Origin: a virus
Direction: 5' to 3' (one strand)
Length of the DNA stretch: 38,242 bases
IMG/VR virus record: IMGVR_UViG_3300005513_000011
Span: 1-38,242 of that record
The position numbers and the translations under genes were made by a program. This document shows, piece by piece, positions 30,232 through 37,606 of the stretch. Below the pieces are notes generated by a model. The model made no database searches and had not been told where the DNA came from. It was given only the letters and a program-made list of their open reading frames with translations. The stretch's first letter is position 1, and each line of letters starts with the position of its first letter.

Positions 30232-32244
30232 CTAGTAGCCCGCGCGACTGCGGGTGCCCCGCCCACGAGCGACGGCTCGGCGCGGTACCGGTGCGACCGG
30301 TTGTTCGGTGGTGAACAGAGTTGGCTGTAGCAGTTGCTGCTCCAGCTGGTCCCATTCGTGATCGCGCAGCAGGTGGGTTTTCAGACTGCGCGCCGCATGC
30401 AAGGCGTACACCTCGCAGTCGAGCGCTTCGTTGCGCCGTCCGGCCTTTTTCTGCCAAACCATCTTGCTGGGGTTGCGTGGGTGCGGCGCCAGCACTTCGT
30501 TGGTGAGCTGCTCGTAGTAGTCCGAGCGGATCTCGCTATACCAGTGCATTCGGCCAGGCCCTGCGCCTTTCAGCCGAAGTCGGCCGTCGATCAGAGTCTT
30601 GGCTTTGTGCGTGCCAACGATGTGGACCCTCAGCCCGTATTTGGCAGCCTTGGTGTTATCTTGCGAGGTGTCCACCGACTGCGGCGGCTTGGTAAAAATC
30701 TCCTTGTCACGGCTGTCAACGGAAGCACCTTTGATCGCCATAACGTTGTAGCGTTGACGATCACGCACATACGCATAAACCGCATCGCTGGTGTTACCGT
30801 CAGAGCTGTCGATGCTGACCGCCGACACCGCCAGTTGGGCGCCGCTTGCGATGGGAATCGGTCTGGAGATGACCCTGTCCAGCTCTTGCCAGACAGCGTC
30901 ATGCGGATCGATGGGGTTGCCGTGCAGCTCGCCCCAATACAGACGCCACGACTCTTCACCCCGCCCCCATCCAGTGATCACTAACGCCAAGCGGTCGCCT
31001 TGCACGTCAACACCAACGGTGACCAAGAGCACACCTTGGGGCGCGGTGAGTTCCGCGTAGGGTTCGGCGCGCTTCTCCAGTTCGTCAGTCTTCGGAGCAT
31101 CGCTCTGGTATTCGTAGCTTTCGCCTTTGGAGCTATTGACGAAGGCGATCATCGGGCCGATGTTGCCCTGCGCCGCCGCGTGTTCAGCCTGGAGTTTCTT
31201 TTCCATCAGCACCTCAAAGCGAGATCCCCAAAACGTTGCGTAGAGCTCGTTGAGGATGTAGCCCGCGATACCGCGAAACTCTGCTGTAGCTGACCAGCGC
31301 CCATGCTTGAGGTTGGCGTTTTTCTGGTTATCGTCCCAGATCCCGCCGCAGTGCGGGCAAGAGTAGAAAGTCTGTTCCGGACGCTTCTTGCCGTACACCT
31401 CATGCTGGTACTCAGGATCCTCATCGCAGTGCAGGTTGTCGAAGCTCAGCGCGTGCTCTTGCCCGCACTCGTGACAGGGCACCAAGCCAACACGCTTGTC
31501 TGATAGCTCCAACTCCGCATCGATGGCCGATAGACCTTTGATGGTGGGTGTGCCGCCGATGATGATTTTCGAACGACGAAAGGTTTTGAGTCGCTCCTTC
31601 GCCAGCTTGATGCTATCGCCCTGCCCGCGCAGGTTGAGGTTGCAGTCGTCCGGCTCCTCAATGGCCACCCGTGGCACTGGCGTGGACTTCACGCTGGCCG
31701 GGCTGTTGGAGCCAACCATTTTCAGGAAGCCACCAGGAAAACGCTTGAAGTCCTGCCTTTGTTGAAGCTTGCGGCTGCGCAGGTCGACCTTCTTGCGCAG
31801 CCGTGGCGTGGCTTCGATCATCGGTTCGAGCTTTTCGCCGACGTACTGTTTGGCCGCTTCGGCTTTGGGAAACAACACCAGGATCGGTGACGGGTCAATG
31901 TCGATCCATTTGCCCAGGGCATTTCCCAGAACGCCAGACGTCCAGGCCACCTGTGCCGATTTGCGGCCGACAATCTCGCTGACGGCTGGATCGTCCAAAG
32001 CTTCCAACGGCCCACCGGGCCAGATCAGGTGGGGCGTCACGTCAAAGCGATATTTGCCGGGGCGTGCCGCTTCTTCCGGTGCAAGCCAGCGGTACTTGTC
32101 CGCCCACTCGATAATGCTCATGCGGGGCGGCGGTGCCCACTTGCGGCAGGCGCCGCGCAGCGCTTTAGTCGCTGTCTTCCTCAAGGCCCTCCGAATCGTC
32201 CGGTTCGTCAGAATATCCATCTGACGGGGCATCATCCTTGTCAT
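30232..32244 (-). CDS. Terminase large subunit (lambda gpA family)
   Basis: This 670-residue packaging ATPase and cos nuclease matches the GpA family throughout. The ATPase has a deviant Walker A, R-K-S-A-Q-V-A-W-T-S-G. The lysine (Lys95) sits at the start of the motif, as described for lambda gpA, and not before the final Thr. Walker B-like is V-A-I-E-E-P-D-D (193-200). The C-terminal nuclease half has V-G-V-D-V-Q-G-D-R and S-I-D-S-S-D-G. ATG 32244 follows GAGGAGG (10-base spacer) and overlaps the small subunit. It implies cos-type packaging. Confidence 0.96.
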   Translation of the reverse strand: MTRMMPRQMDILTNRTIRRALRKTATKALRGACRKWAPPPRMSIIEWADKYRWLAPEEAARPGKYRFDVTPHLIWPGGPLEALDDPAVSEIVGRKSAQVAWTSGVLGNALGKWIDIDPSPILVLFPKAEAAKQYVGEKLEPMIEATPRLRKKVDLRSRKLQQRQDFKRFPGGFLKMVGSNSPASVKSTPVPRVAIEEPDDCNLNLRGQGDSIKLAKERLKTFRRSKIIIGGTPTIKGLSAIDAELELSDKRVGLVPCHECGQEHALSFDNLHCDEDPEYQHEVYGKKRPEQTFYSCPHCGGIWDDNQKNANLKHGRWSATAEFRGIAGYILNELYATFWGSRFEVLMEKKLQAEHAAAQGNIGPMIAFVNSSKGESYEYQSDAPKTDELEKRAEPYAELTAPQGVLLVTVGVDVQGDRLALVITGWGRGEESWRLYWGELHGNPIDPHDAVWQELDRVISRPIPIASGAQLAVSAVSIDSSDGNTSDAVYAYVRDRQRYNVMAIKGASVDSRDKEIFTKPPQSVDTSQDNTKAAKYGLRVHIVGTHKAKTLIDGRLRLKGAGPGRMHWYSEIRSDYYEQLTNEVLAPHPRNPSKMVWQKKAGRRNEALDCEVYALHAARSLKTHLLRDHEWDQLEQQLLQPTLFTTEQPVAPVPRRAVARGRGTRSRAGY

Positions 32245-32689
32245 AGTCAGAAAGCCTCCTCAGGATGGCTTCAATGGGGTCGCGAATGAGCTGCTCGTCA
32301 ACTTCCACGTCGTAGCGCGCCGACAATTCGGCGGCTAACGCGTCCGGAAAGGAATTGAGCAGCTCCACTTTGGCAGCGGTGATCATGGCTTCGAAACGCT
32401 CGACCAGGTCAGCCGCAATCACAACCTCGCCCAGATCCTTGGCCATCGCGAGTTCTTCGCGGTCGGCACGGATCCGGTCGAGTCGGTCGCGTGAAGATTC
32501 TTTTTTGCCGTTGAGTGCGGCTTGGTGCATCAGCCACTGAATGACGGCTTCGGTGTCGTATTGGTTTTCGTTGCCCCGACCGAGGCCGAACTCGGTCACA
32601 GGCATGCCGTCGTTCTGCCAACGGGTCAGGGTGCGTTCATCACGGCCGACGATCTCGCTTAAATCGGCCTTGCTAACTGACCTGCCCAT
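32165..32689 (-). CDS. Terminase small subunit (lambda Nu1-like)
   Basis: This 174-residue protein has an N-terminal winged-helix DNA-binding part: M-G-R-S-V-S-K-A-D-L-S-E-I-V-G-R-D-E-R-T-L-T-R-W, then G-M-P-V. A helical dimer part and a very acidic tail follow. It recognises the cos region, expected just upstream (32700-32830). ATG 32689 follows AGGGA. Confidence 0.92.
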   Translation of the reverse strand: MGRSVSKADLSEIVGRDERTLTRWQNDGMPVTEFGLGRGNENQYDTEAVIQWLMHQAALNGKKESSRDRLDRIRADREELAMAKDLGEVVIAADLVERFEAMITAAKVELLNSFPDALAAELSARYDVEVDEQLIRDPIEAILRRLSDYDKDDAPSDGYSDEPDDSEGLEEDSD

Positions 32690-32699
32690 ATCTATCCCT

Positions 32700-32820
32700 T
32701 TGAAAAGACGGACATCCCTGCCAAATTCTCAGCTGCAGAGATCCCGCGAGTTCGCTAACCCGTGTAGGGGGCGGCCCTCAGGGAGGACCCGGAAAAATGG
32801 CGCCCCCGCCCGGCCGCCGA
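32700..32820. other. Candidate cos region
   Basis: This is noncoding DNA between holin and terminase small subunit, where lambda-type phages carry cos. It contains an imperfect palindrome at 32773-32789 (GGCCCTCAGGGAGGACC; GG-x-CCTC / GAGG-x-CC) and GC-rich tracts on both sides. The cut positions cannot be told by eye. Confidence 0.35.
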
Positions 32821-32821
32821 C

Positions 32822-33160
32822 CTAGCTGCGGTCGGTCGATGCCGACTCCGAAACGCCCAACCGCTTCGCAGCCCATCGTTCGTACAACCCGATGGCTACA
32901 TCCGCACCGGCCATCGCCGTGAGGCACCCCAAGGCGCCCGCCGTCCAGATCGTCATGCCGGCGGCGATCATCAGCATCATCGCCGACACCCCGCAGACAA
33001 TGCAGGCTCCGGATCGAAGCGCGAGGCGGCGCAACAACGCCCACCCCCGCGCCCCATCCTTGTCGGCCCGCCACATCTCCCCCGATACGCCGCCGACCAG
33101 AGCCAGGACGATCACTAACCAGATCGGCATCTCTGCCAGCGCTTGTTGCTCGTTTGTCAT
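32822..33160 (-). CDS. Phage holin
   Basis: This 112-residue protein begins M-T-N-E-Q-Q-A-L-A-E-M-P-I-W. It has a hydrophobic segment at about 10-27, then a basic loop (W-R-A-D-K-D-G-A-R-G-W-A-L-L-R-R). Two further hydrophobic stretches lie about 48-68 and 70-90, followed by a charged tail. Three short membrane helices with a basic loop fit holins. It would form inner-membrane holes that release the GH19 endolysin. I chose ATG 33160 (AGGGG upstream) over TTG 33166. The lysis genes are split: endolysin and spanins are 21 kb away. Confidence 0.8.
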   Translation of the reverse strand: MTNEQQALAEMPIWLVIVLALVGGVSGEMWRADKDGARGWALLRRLALRSGACIVCGVSAMMLMIAAGMTIWTAGALGCLTAMAGADVAIGLYERWAAKRLGVSESASTDRS

Positions 33161-33177
33161 CGCCAACCCCTAAACGC

Positions 33178-33203
33178 AAAAACCCGGCGCAATGGCCGGG
33201 TTT
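33178..33203 (-). terminator. Intrinsic terminator upstream of holin
   Basis: AAACCCGGC (33180-33188) pairs perfectly with GCCGGGTTT (33195-33203), followed on the - strand by TTTTT in total. It separates the early region from the late operon and is a likely target of late antitermination. Confidence 0.75.
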
Positions 33204-33687
33204 GGTGGTGTGGTGCCTGCCGCTCACTGCGGTCGCACCTATCGAAGATGACTACTTTTTACAGGTCGATTCCGGTGGCAGCAACCCTGTTTTAATGCCA
33301 CCCGGTGAATAAGTGGGTAACGCAGGGTGAACGCCTAGCGAATGTCGGTGAATACACCAACACGGCATTCTGTTGCTTCAGCGGTGTCCCATTCGTCCCA
33401 CTTTCTAGAATCGAAGTGGGACGCCTGAGAACGCCTAAATTCGGGGCTTCGCCCCACTGTCCTACTTATCTTTCTCCTTTCTCGTGTAAAGGAGGAAATT
33501 TAAAGAACACGCATGCGCGTGAAACGCGCGTACTGCTGCCCGCTACGCTTACACGGGCGGGAGGCACTTTGTAGCGAGACGGTGGGACAGCCCAACAACG
33601 ACAAGGCCCGCACCTGTCCCACTGCATCAAAACGCAGCGAGACAAGACGGGCCGGTGGGACAACAACAATGGGAGCAATGCCTGGGG
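33204..33687. repeat. Noncoding region with GTCCCAC motifs and hairpins
   Basis: This region holds no credible gene. It carries GTCCCAC or its complement at 33395, 33416(-), 33582(-), 33616 and 33655(-), plus near-copies GTCCCAT (33386) and GTCCTAC (33459). The pair at 33394-33423 forms a perfect 10-bp inverted repeat. A GGGGC-TTC-GCCCC hairpin lies at 33443-33455. It may be the replication origin used by the primase or the late promoter and Q-site region; both are inference. Confidence 0.55.
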
Positions 33688-34047
33688 TCACGCAGCCAGC
33701 CCCATCATCACGCCGAAGATCTGCAGGTGCGCATCATGCAAACGTTGGTAGTACGTATCTCGCCCACAACCGCAGTGGGCATACCGCAGGCGCATATCCA
33801 CATCGAGCGTGCAGTAATGCTCACGCACCACCGTCACCAGCTCCGGCGCGAGGTGCTTGGTCACGATCAGCTCAATGTCCAACGAACTTTCCAGCGGCGC
33901 ACGGAAGGCCCGCCGCCCCCTGATCAGTTGCCCGTTGCTCTCCATCATCATCGCAACCATGTTCCCCCCAGCAAGCCCCCCTTTCGAATGTTCGGAGTGC
34001 AGCTCCTGCGCCCACAACCTCAGCAGCGAATCGATCTCCTTAATCAA
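33688..34047 (-). CDS. Q-like late transcription regulator (antiterminator-like)
   Basis: This 119-residue protein is translated from TTG 34047, with GGAG 7 bases upstream, overlapping the primase stop. It has L-I-K-E-I-D-S-L-L-R-L-W-A-Q-E-L at the start. The end is helix-turn-helix-like (C-G-C-G-R-D-T-Y-Y-Q-R-L-H-D-A-H), similar to phage antitermination Q/RinA-like proteins. Position fits: last early gene, just before the late region. It would allow late transcription through the terminators inside the late operon. Exact family not certain; Cys residues in the C-G-C-G loop could bind metal. Confidence 0.6.
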   Translation of the reverse strand: MIKEIDSLLRLWAQELHSEHSKGGLAGGNMVAMMMESNGQLIRGRRAFRAPLESSLDIELIVTKHLAPELVTVVREHYCTLDVDMRLRYAHCGCGRDTYYQRLHDAHLQIFGVMMGLAA

Positions 34048-36256
34048 AGCAAGGCTCCTCGAACGCTTCCCGCTGCAACGCCGAAGCACCGCCCCACCCT
34101 GCTGGCTTCTTGTAAGCCCACGGTCGCTGCCCACTTTTCACCAACGCAGGCAACCGCACGCGCCGCCACCCCAGCCGATGCATGATCGCCCCGACGCGCA
34201 TCTGCTCCGGCTTGCCCCAATGCCCAAAGTCCAGTTTCAGCGCATTGGCCAGCACTTCACTGCCGGTGGTGGTTTCGCCGATCTGCGACTCTTCCAGCCA
34301 TGTGAGAATCGGCCCTTCCCATTCATCGACAACGAAGCGTTCGTCCTGCTCTTCGCCGAACATTGCAGCCTCATCCAGCGTCACCCACCAGAGATCGCCC
34401 GCGTCGTAGCAGAACACCGCTTCAGCCCAAAGCTGATCGCGCATCGAGCGCAACAACTCCAGATCCACTTTGGTACACGCCACCGGCCAGTAACGTCGGT
34501 TACCGGTCGCGTCCTTCAGGTACTCGTCCTGGTTCGTCGTACCCACGAACACGCACTGACGCGGCACGTCCATAGTGCGCCGGCCGTAGCTCTCGCGGTA
34601 GGTGTCCGTCGACGCGGAGAAAAACTGCTTGGCTTTGGTGCTCTCGGCCTTGTTGAAACTGTCCAGCTCACCCAGCTCGACGATCCACTTGCCCCGGATT
34701 GCCTGAAACCCGTCCTTGTCGCCCAAGGCAAACGGCGTATCCATGAACCACTCACCGCCGAGAATGCTCATCGCCGTCGACTTACCAGCGCCCTGCGCGC
34801 CCTCAAGGATCATCACCGAGTCAGCCTTGCATCCCGGCTTCATCACCCGAGCCACGGCTGACAACATCCAGCGCTTGCCAACCTTGGACGAGTAGTCGGT
34901 CGCCTTGACGCCCATGACGTCAGTGAGCCAGCTTTCCAGGCGCGGCACGCGATCCCACTCAAGCTTGCGCAGGTACTGCCGCACCGGATGAAACGCATGA
35001 TCATGCGCAACCACACTCACCGCCTCGATCACATGCGAGGCCTTGACCCGCAAGTTGTACTGCTGCGCGAGCCACTTCATCACCCGCACATCATCAATGT
35101 CCGCCCAATCACCCGTGCCGCCGCCATAAGGCGCCGCACGCAGCTTCACGATCTTCGAACTGAACGCGCTGTAGCTGATCACGCCGGCCCAACGCTCATC
35201 GTTGGCCAGAATCAACTCGACGTTTTGCATGTGCGCAATCAACGCGCCGCTTTCACTGCGGGCCAGCATGTCCTTCCAGCCACCAGCGGCCGGCGGCTTG
35301 ACCACCGCCAACACCTGACGACGCACCGCTTCCAAACCTTCCGCGACATGCAGGTCGTTAAAGTCGGTCCACTTGGCTTCCCGCTCTCCGGAAAAGATCG
35401 GCGCGACCACCTGGCCACCGACAATCAGCGCCGCGTTGTTCGCTTTCTCTTCACCGGGGTTCCACGCATCGCCATTCGGCTTCGTGGTCTTCCAGTCATC
35501 ATCTCGGCAGATGATCAGCGGGCAACCAGCAAAGCGCTCGCGCATGGCCTTGCAAACCACCAGCAAATTGCCCGCATCAAACGCAACGGCCACGGTCAGT
35601 GACGTGGCCATATGCAGGCTTGCGCCGGTCGCGTAGCCCTCGCATACCAATACAGGCTCGCCCGGATCCGGGTGCGGTCCGATCAGATGGAAGGCGCCCT
35701 CTTTCGACATGCCATAAGGCCAATAGGACTTGTCGCGACCGGTGTCCTCCTGCTTGGTGGGGAACACCACCTGCAGGCCGACAATCTCGTCGCGCACGTT
35801 GCTCATTGGTACCAAAAACGCCCCGGTGCGCGGCGCATACCGAACCCCGAAGCCGACAATCTGCTTTCGATCCAGATAGTCGCTACGGCCCTTTTCCGGC
35901 ATGCGTTTGAACATCCCCGCCGCCCGATTCGCCGCACGACGTGCCGCATTGGCCGAGATCTCGGCAGCCCGACGCTTTGCCTCATCCTGCCGAGCGCGCA
36001 TGACCTCACGTTCTTCCGGCGACATCCGCCCGGCCTTCACCTTGATCTTTTGCGACTCACCCGAACGCCAATCACCGAACGCTCCGAAAATCAGCGTCTC
36101 GCCTTTCTCCGTGCGCTGCTCGTGAACGACATACCAGCCGTTCTTTTCCTTCCCTTTGTCCTGCGCGGTCTTACACCGAGTCAGCTTGCCGAACACCAGC
36201 GGCTGCGCAGGTTCAAGCCCGTAATCGGCGAATTGCCCCAATACCTCATCGAGCAT
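34040..36256 (-). CDS. Phage primase-helicase (Toprim plus VirE/SF3-like ATPase)
   Basis: This 738-residue replication protein has a Toprim domain with V-L-V-C-E-G-Y-A-T-G (202-211) and I-I-C-R-D-D-D (248-254), which makes RNA primers. A VirE-type ATPase/helicase has Walker A E-G-A-Q-G-A-G-K-S-T (485-494) and G-K-W-I-V-E-L-G-E-L-D further on, then V-F-V-G-T-T-N. ATG 36256 follows a GGGGG Shine-Dalgarno and overlaps the DksA-like gene. The start region (36256-36267) is complementary to the small RNA candidate at 37172-37309, suggesting translational control. Confidence 0.93.
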   Translation of the reverse strand: MLDEVLGQFADYGLEPAQPLVFGKLTRCKTAQDKGKEKNGWYVVHEQRTEKGETLIFGAFGDWRSGESQKIKVKAGRMSPEEREVMRARQDEAKRRAAEISANAARRAANRAAGMFKRMPEKGRSDYLDRKQIVGFGVRYAPRTGAFLVPMSNVRDEIVGLQVVFPTKQEDTGRDKSYWPYGMSKEGAFHLIGPHPDPGEPVLVCEGYATGASLHMATSLTVAVAFDAGNLLVVCKAMRERFAGCPLIICRDDDWKTTKPNGDAWNPGEEKANNAALIVGGQVVAPIFSGEREAKWTDFNDLHVAEGLEAVRRQVLAVVKPPAAGGWKDMLARSESGALIAHMQNVELILANDERWAGVISYSAFSSKIVKLRAAPYGGGTGDWADIDDVRVMKWLAQQYNLRVKASHVIEAVSVVAHDHAFHPVRQYLRKLEWDRVPRLESWLTDVMGVKATDYSSKVGKRWMLSAVARVMKPGCKADSVMILEGAQGAGKSTAMSILGGEWFMDTPFALGDKDGFQAIRGKWIVELGELDSFNKAESTKAKQFFSASTDTYRESYGRRTMDVPRQCVFVGTTNQDEYLKDATGNRRYWPVACTKVDLELLRSMRDQLWAEAVFCYDAGDLWWVTLDEAAMFGEEQDERFVVDEWEGPILTWLEESQIGETTTGSEVLANALKLDFGHWGKPEQMRVGAIMHRLGWRRVRLPALVKSGQRPWAYKKPAGWGGASALQREAFEEPCFD

Positions 36257-36473
36257 GGTGTGCCCCCTTCAATTCCACGAGAGAAAGGCACCCAACGCAC
36301 TGTGTGCAACCGGGCTGCGCCAAACGACGAGCCTCAGGGATCGGGTCATCACACGTTTCGCAGAACAGAAACGAATGCGCCACCAAGGCAGGCTTGGTGG
36401 CGTTGCGTGCAGCGAGCGCCTGATCGATACGCTCCTGCACCAGGTCATTTGCGAAGTCAGCAATGTCAGCCAC
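36246..36473 (-). CDS. DksA/TraR-type C4 zinc-finger protein
   Basis: This 75-residue protein has a four-cysteine zinc finger: Cys38-x2-Cys41 (F-C-E-T-C-D-D-P-I-P) and Cys59-x2-Cys62 (Q-C-V-G-C-L), with an extra Cys56. TraR-like short DksA relatives bind RNA polymerase in its secondary channel and alter initiation. Start GTG 36473 is chosen because the upstream frame lies within the CII-like gene; GTG overlaps that gene's stop. It is the middle gene of cII-dksA-primase. Confidence 0.88.
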   Translation of the reverse strand: MADIADFANDLVQERIDQALAARNATKPALVAHSFLFCETCDDPIPEARRLAQPGCTQCVGCLSLVELKGAHHAR

Positions 36474-36984
36474 GATCAACACCCCGCGTCGTCTGGTTGA
36501 CATACGTGGCGCGGTTGAACAACCCCAACAGCCCCTGAATCCCACGGAACACCTGCAGGCGAATCGCGGCGAGTTCCTCATCGGAAACCACCCCGTCGCC
36601 AATGCTCTTGGCCCAGGTATCCGCCAGATCCGCCACTTGCCGGAAGTACTCGGCAATCCCGGTGGTCAGCGTCTCGGGCATGTCGTTGGTGTACGCCTCA
36701 GCCAACTCCTGCCAAATCGTGTCACCGACCAATGCATGCACCGCATCCAGAATGCGGCGATCCTTCGTCAGCTCCAGAATCTCGCCGAACTCTTGAATGT
36801 TCACTGTGTGGCTGGGATGGGTTGGGGACAGCTTGTGCTGCAGCGTGGTCGCATTACGGCCGGTGGTGGCGGCGATGGCGGCGGCGCCACCGGGGTAGTC
36901 CCGGGCAGCATGGTAAAGCGCGAGATCGAGCGGCAGGACTTCCCGCTGCGCCCGGTCTAGAGAGCTCAGAATGATACGACTCAT
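36466..36984 (-). CDS. Phage regulatory protein, CII/YmfL-like family
   Basis: This 172-residue protein starts M-S-R-I-I-L-S-S-L-D-R-A-Q. It has an N-terminal helix-turn-helix-like part (A-A-R-D-Y-P-G-G-A-A-A-I-A-A-T-T-G-R-N-A-T-T-L), then H-K-L-S-P-T-H-P-S-H-T-V-N-I-Q-E-F. These are features of the phage regulatory CII (CP76) family. ATG 36984 has AAGGA 8 bases upstream. The same frame continues open a further 230 bases upstream into the RNA region, without a supported start. It is the first gene of the early leftward operon after cro. Confidence 0.88.
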   Translation of the reverse strand: MSRIILSSLDRAQREVLPLDLALYHAARDYPGGAAAIAATTGRNATTLQHKLSPTHPSHTVNIQEFGEILELTKDRRILDAVHALVGDTIWQELAEAYTNDMPETLTTGIAEYFRQVADLADTWAKSIGDGVVSDEELAAIRLQVFRGIQGLLGLFNRATYVNQTTRGVDRG

Positions 36985-37171
36985 GGCATTAATCCTTGTA
37001 AGTTGCCAGTGCCGTGCGACATGCAGTGGTGATACATTTGCCGCGTGGCTTGAAAGGGCCAAACGCCGGCTAGATCTTAGGGATCGATACCGGCACCGTG
37101 CCGGGGCGAGCAATCCGTTGCTCACCCCTGGCGCAACAGCTGCCCAATCTGTGGTGGAAAAGGCAGCAACA
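36985..37171. other. Leader between cII and RNA element
   Basis: The early leftward transcript crosses this stretch. It contains a perfect palindrome CCGGCAC-C-GTGCCGG at 37090-37104. It also contains most of a 49-codon leftward frame (37070-37219), whose ATG has a consensus AGGAGGG. I see no other gene. Confidence 0.45.
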
Positions 37172-37219
37172 CCAAGGCTTCCGAGCCTTGGAAAGCGCGA
37201 TAAAGAAAGGTGGTTGCAT
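37070..37219 (-). pseudogene. Short leader ORF, possibly frameshifted Ash-like reading frame
   Basis: ATG 37219 has AGGAGGG with an 8-base spacer, the best ribosome binding site in the early region. The frame (M-Q-P-P-F-F-I-A-L-S-K...) stops after 49 codons with a Cys-rich, non-protein-like tail. Losing one base near 37190-37197 would switch it into a frame (F-P-R-L-G-S-L-G-V-A-A-F-S-T-T-D-W) open all the way into cII. From memory, Ash-like leader frames occur in such prophages, but I cannot verify the match. It could be a leader peptide, a decayed gene or only a regulatory site. Confidence 0.35.
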
Positions 37220-37309
37220 GTGGTGTGCCCTCCTACCTTTATCGCGACCCGACAGCGCTGTGGTGGTGCGTGTCGGGAGGAACTGGGCGACCTATTGGTC
37301 GCCTTTTTT
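37172..37309 (+). ncRNA. Structured small RNA candidate (C4-like antisense RNA)
   Basis: Four hairpins follow in series. They are CCAAGGCT/AGCCTTGG (37172-37191), CGCGATAAAG/CTTTATCGCG (37196-37246, long loop), CCCGACA/TGTCGGG (37248-37277) and GGCGACC-TATT-GGTCGCC (37286-37303). T6 comes after the last, so the last is an intrinsic terminator on the + strand. The loop of the second holds TGGTGTGCCCTCC (37221-37233), an anti-Shine-Dalgarno-like segment. It matches in antisense the primase start region 36256-36265 exactly for 10 bases and is perfectly antisense to the leader ORF start at 37219. Orientation and layout resemble phage immunity RNAs of the C4 type. Promoter not located; strand is inferred from the T-run. 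Confidence 0.55.
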
Positions 37310-37313
37310 CTGT

Positions 37314-37574
37314 CTACGCTACAGCTTTATAAGGAGCCGAAACGCTTAAAAGCCAGGTTGCTTGAAACTCATTGCCTTTCTGCTCAGCTGCTGCAGCCAA
37401 CAGCTCAGCGTATTTGGTTTCGCCGGTGTAATCCGTTCGCGGCAGACATGCAGCTTGGCGCCATTTGTTCAATGCCTGATAGCTTCTATTGCATACCTTC
37501 GCGGCCGCTCCGATGCCGCCTACGGCTTCAAACGCATACGCGATTGCGCTCGGAAAATCTGCGGGGTTCAACAT
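37314..37574 (-). CDS. Cro/YdaS-like helix-turn-helix regulator
   Basis: This 86-residue protein has a helix-turn-helix around residues 17-45 (V-G-G-I-G-A-A-A-K-V-C-N-R-S-Y-Q-A-L-N-K-W). It is divergent from the CI-type repressor, the classical cro position. It should repress cI and start lytic growth. ATG 37574 has GAGG upstream, and a promoter with a perfect TATAAT (-10 at 37606-37611) lies ahead of it between operators. Low-complexity Ala-rich tail. Confidence 0.85.
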   Translation of the reverse strand: MLNPADFPSAIAYAFEAVGGIGAAAKVCNRSYQALNKWRQAACLPRTDYTGETKYAELLAAAAEQKGNEFQATWLLSVSAPYKAVA

Positions 37575-37587
37575 GACAACCTCTATT

Positions 37588-37606
37588 TATCAACTCGCGG
37601 TTGATA
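37588..37606. promoter_or_regulatory. Operator O1 (CI/Cro binding site)
   Basis: TATCAACTCGCGGTTGATA is a perfect inverted repeat, 7-5-7. It overlaps the leftward promoter start region of cro. The same half-site TATCAAC recurs at O2 and O3. Confidence 0.8.

Noticed and set aside
33305-33574. Small open frames in the GTCCCAC region
   Set aside because: No ribosome binding site or coding-like composition; the region is dominated by repeats and hairpins.
35612-36538. 308-residue + strand open frame
   Set aside because: Antisense to the primase and DksA-like genes.
36985-37125. N-terminal extension of the CII-like frame (GTG 37125)
   Set aside because: Basic Ser/Arg-rich sequence without family similarity; ATG 36984 has a proper ribosome binding site.
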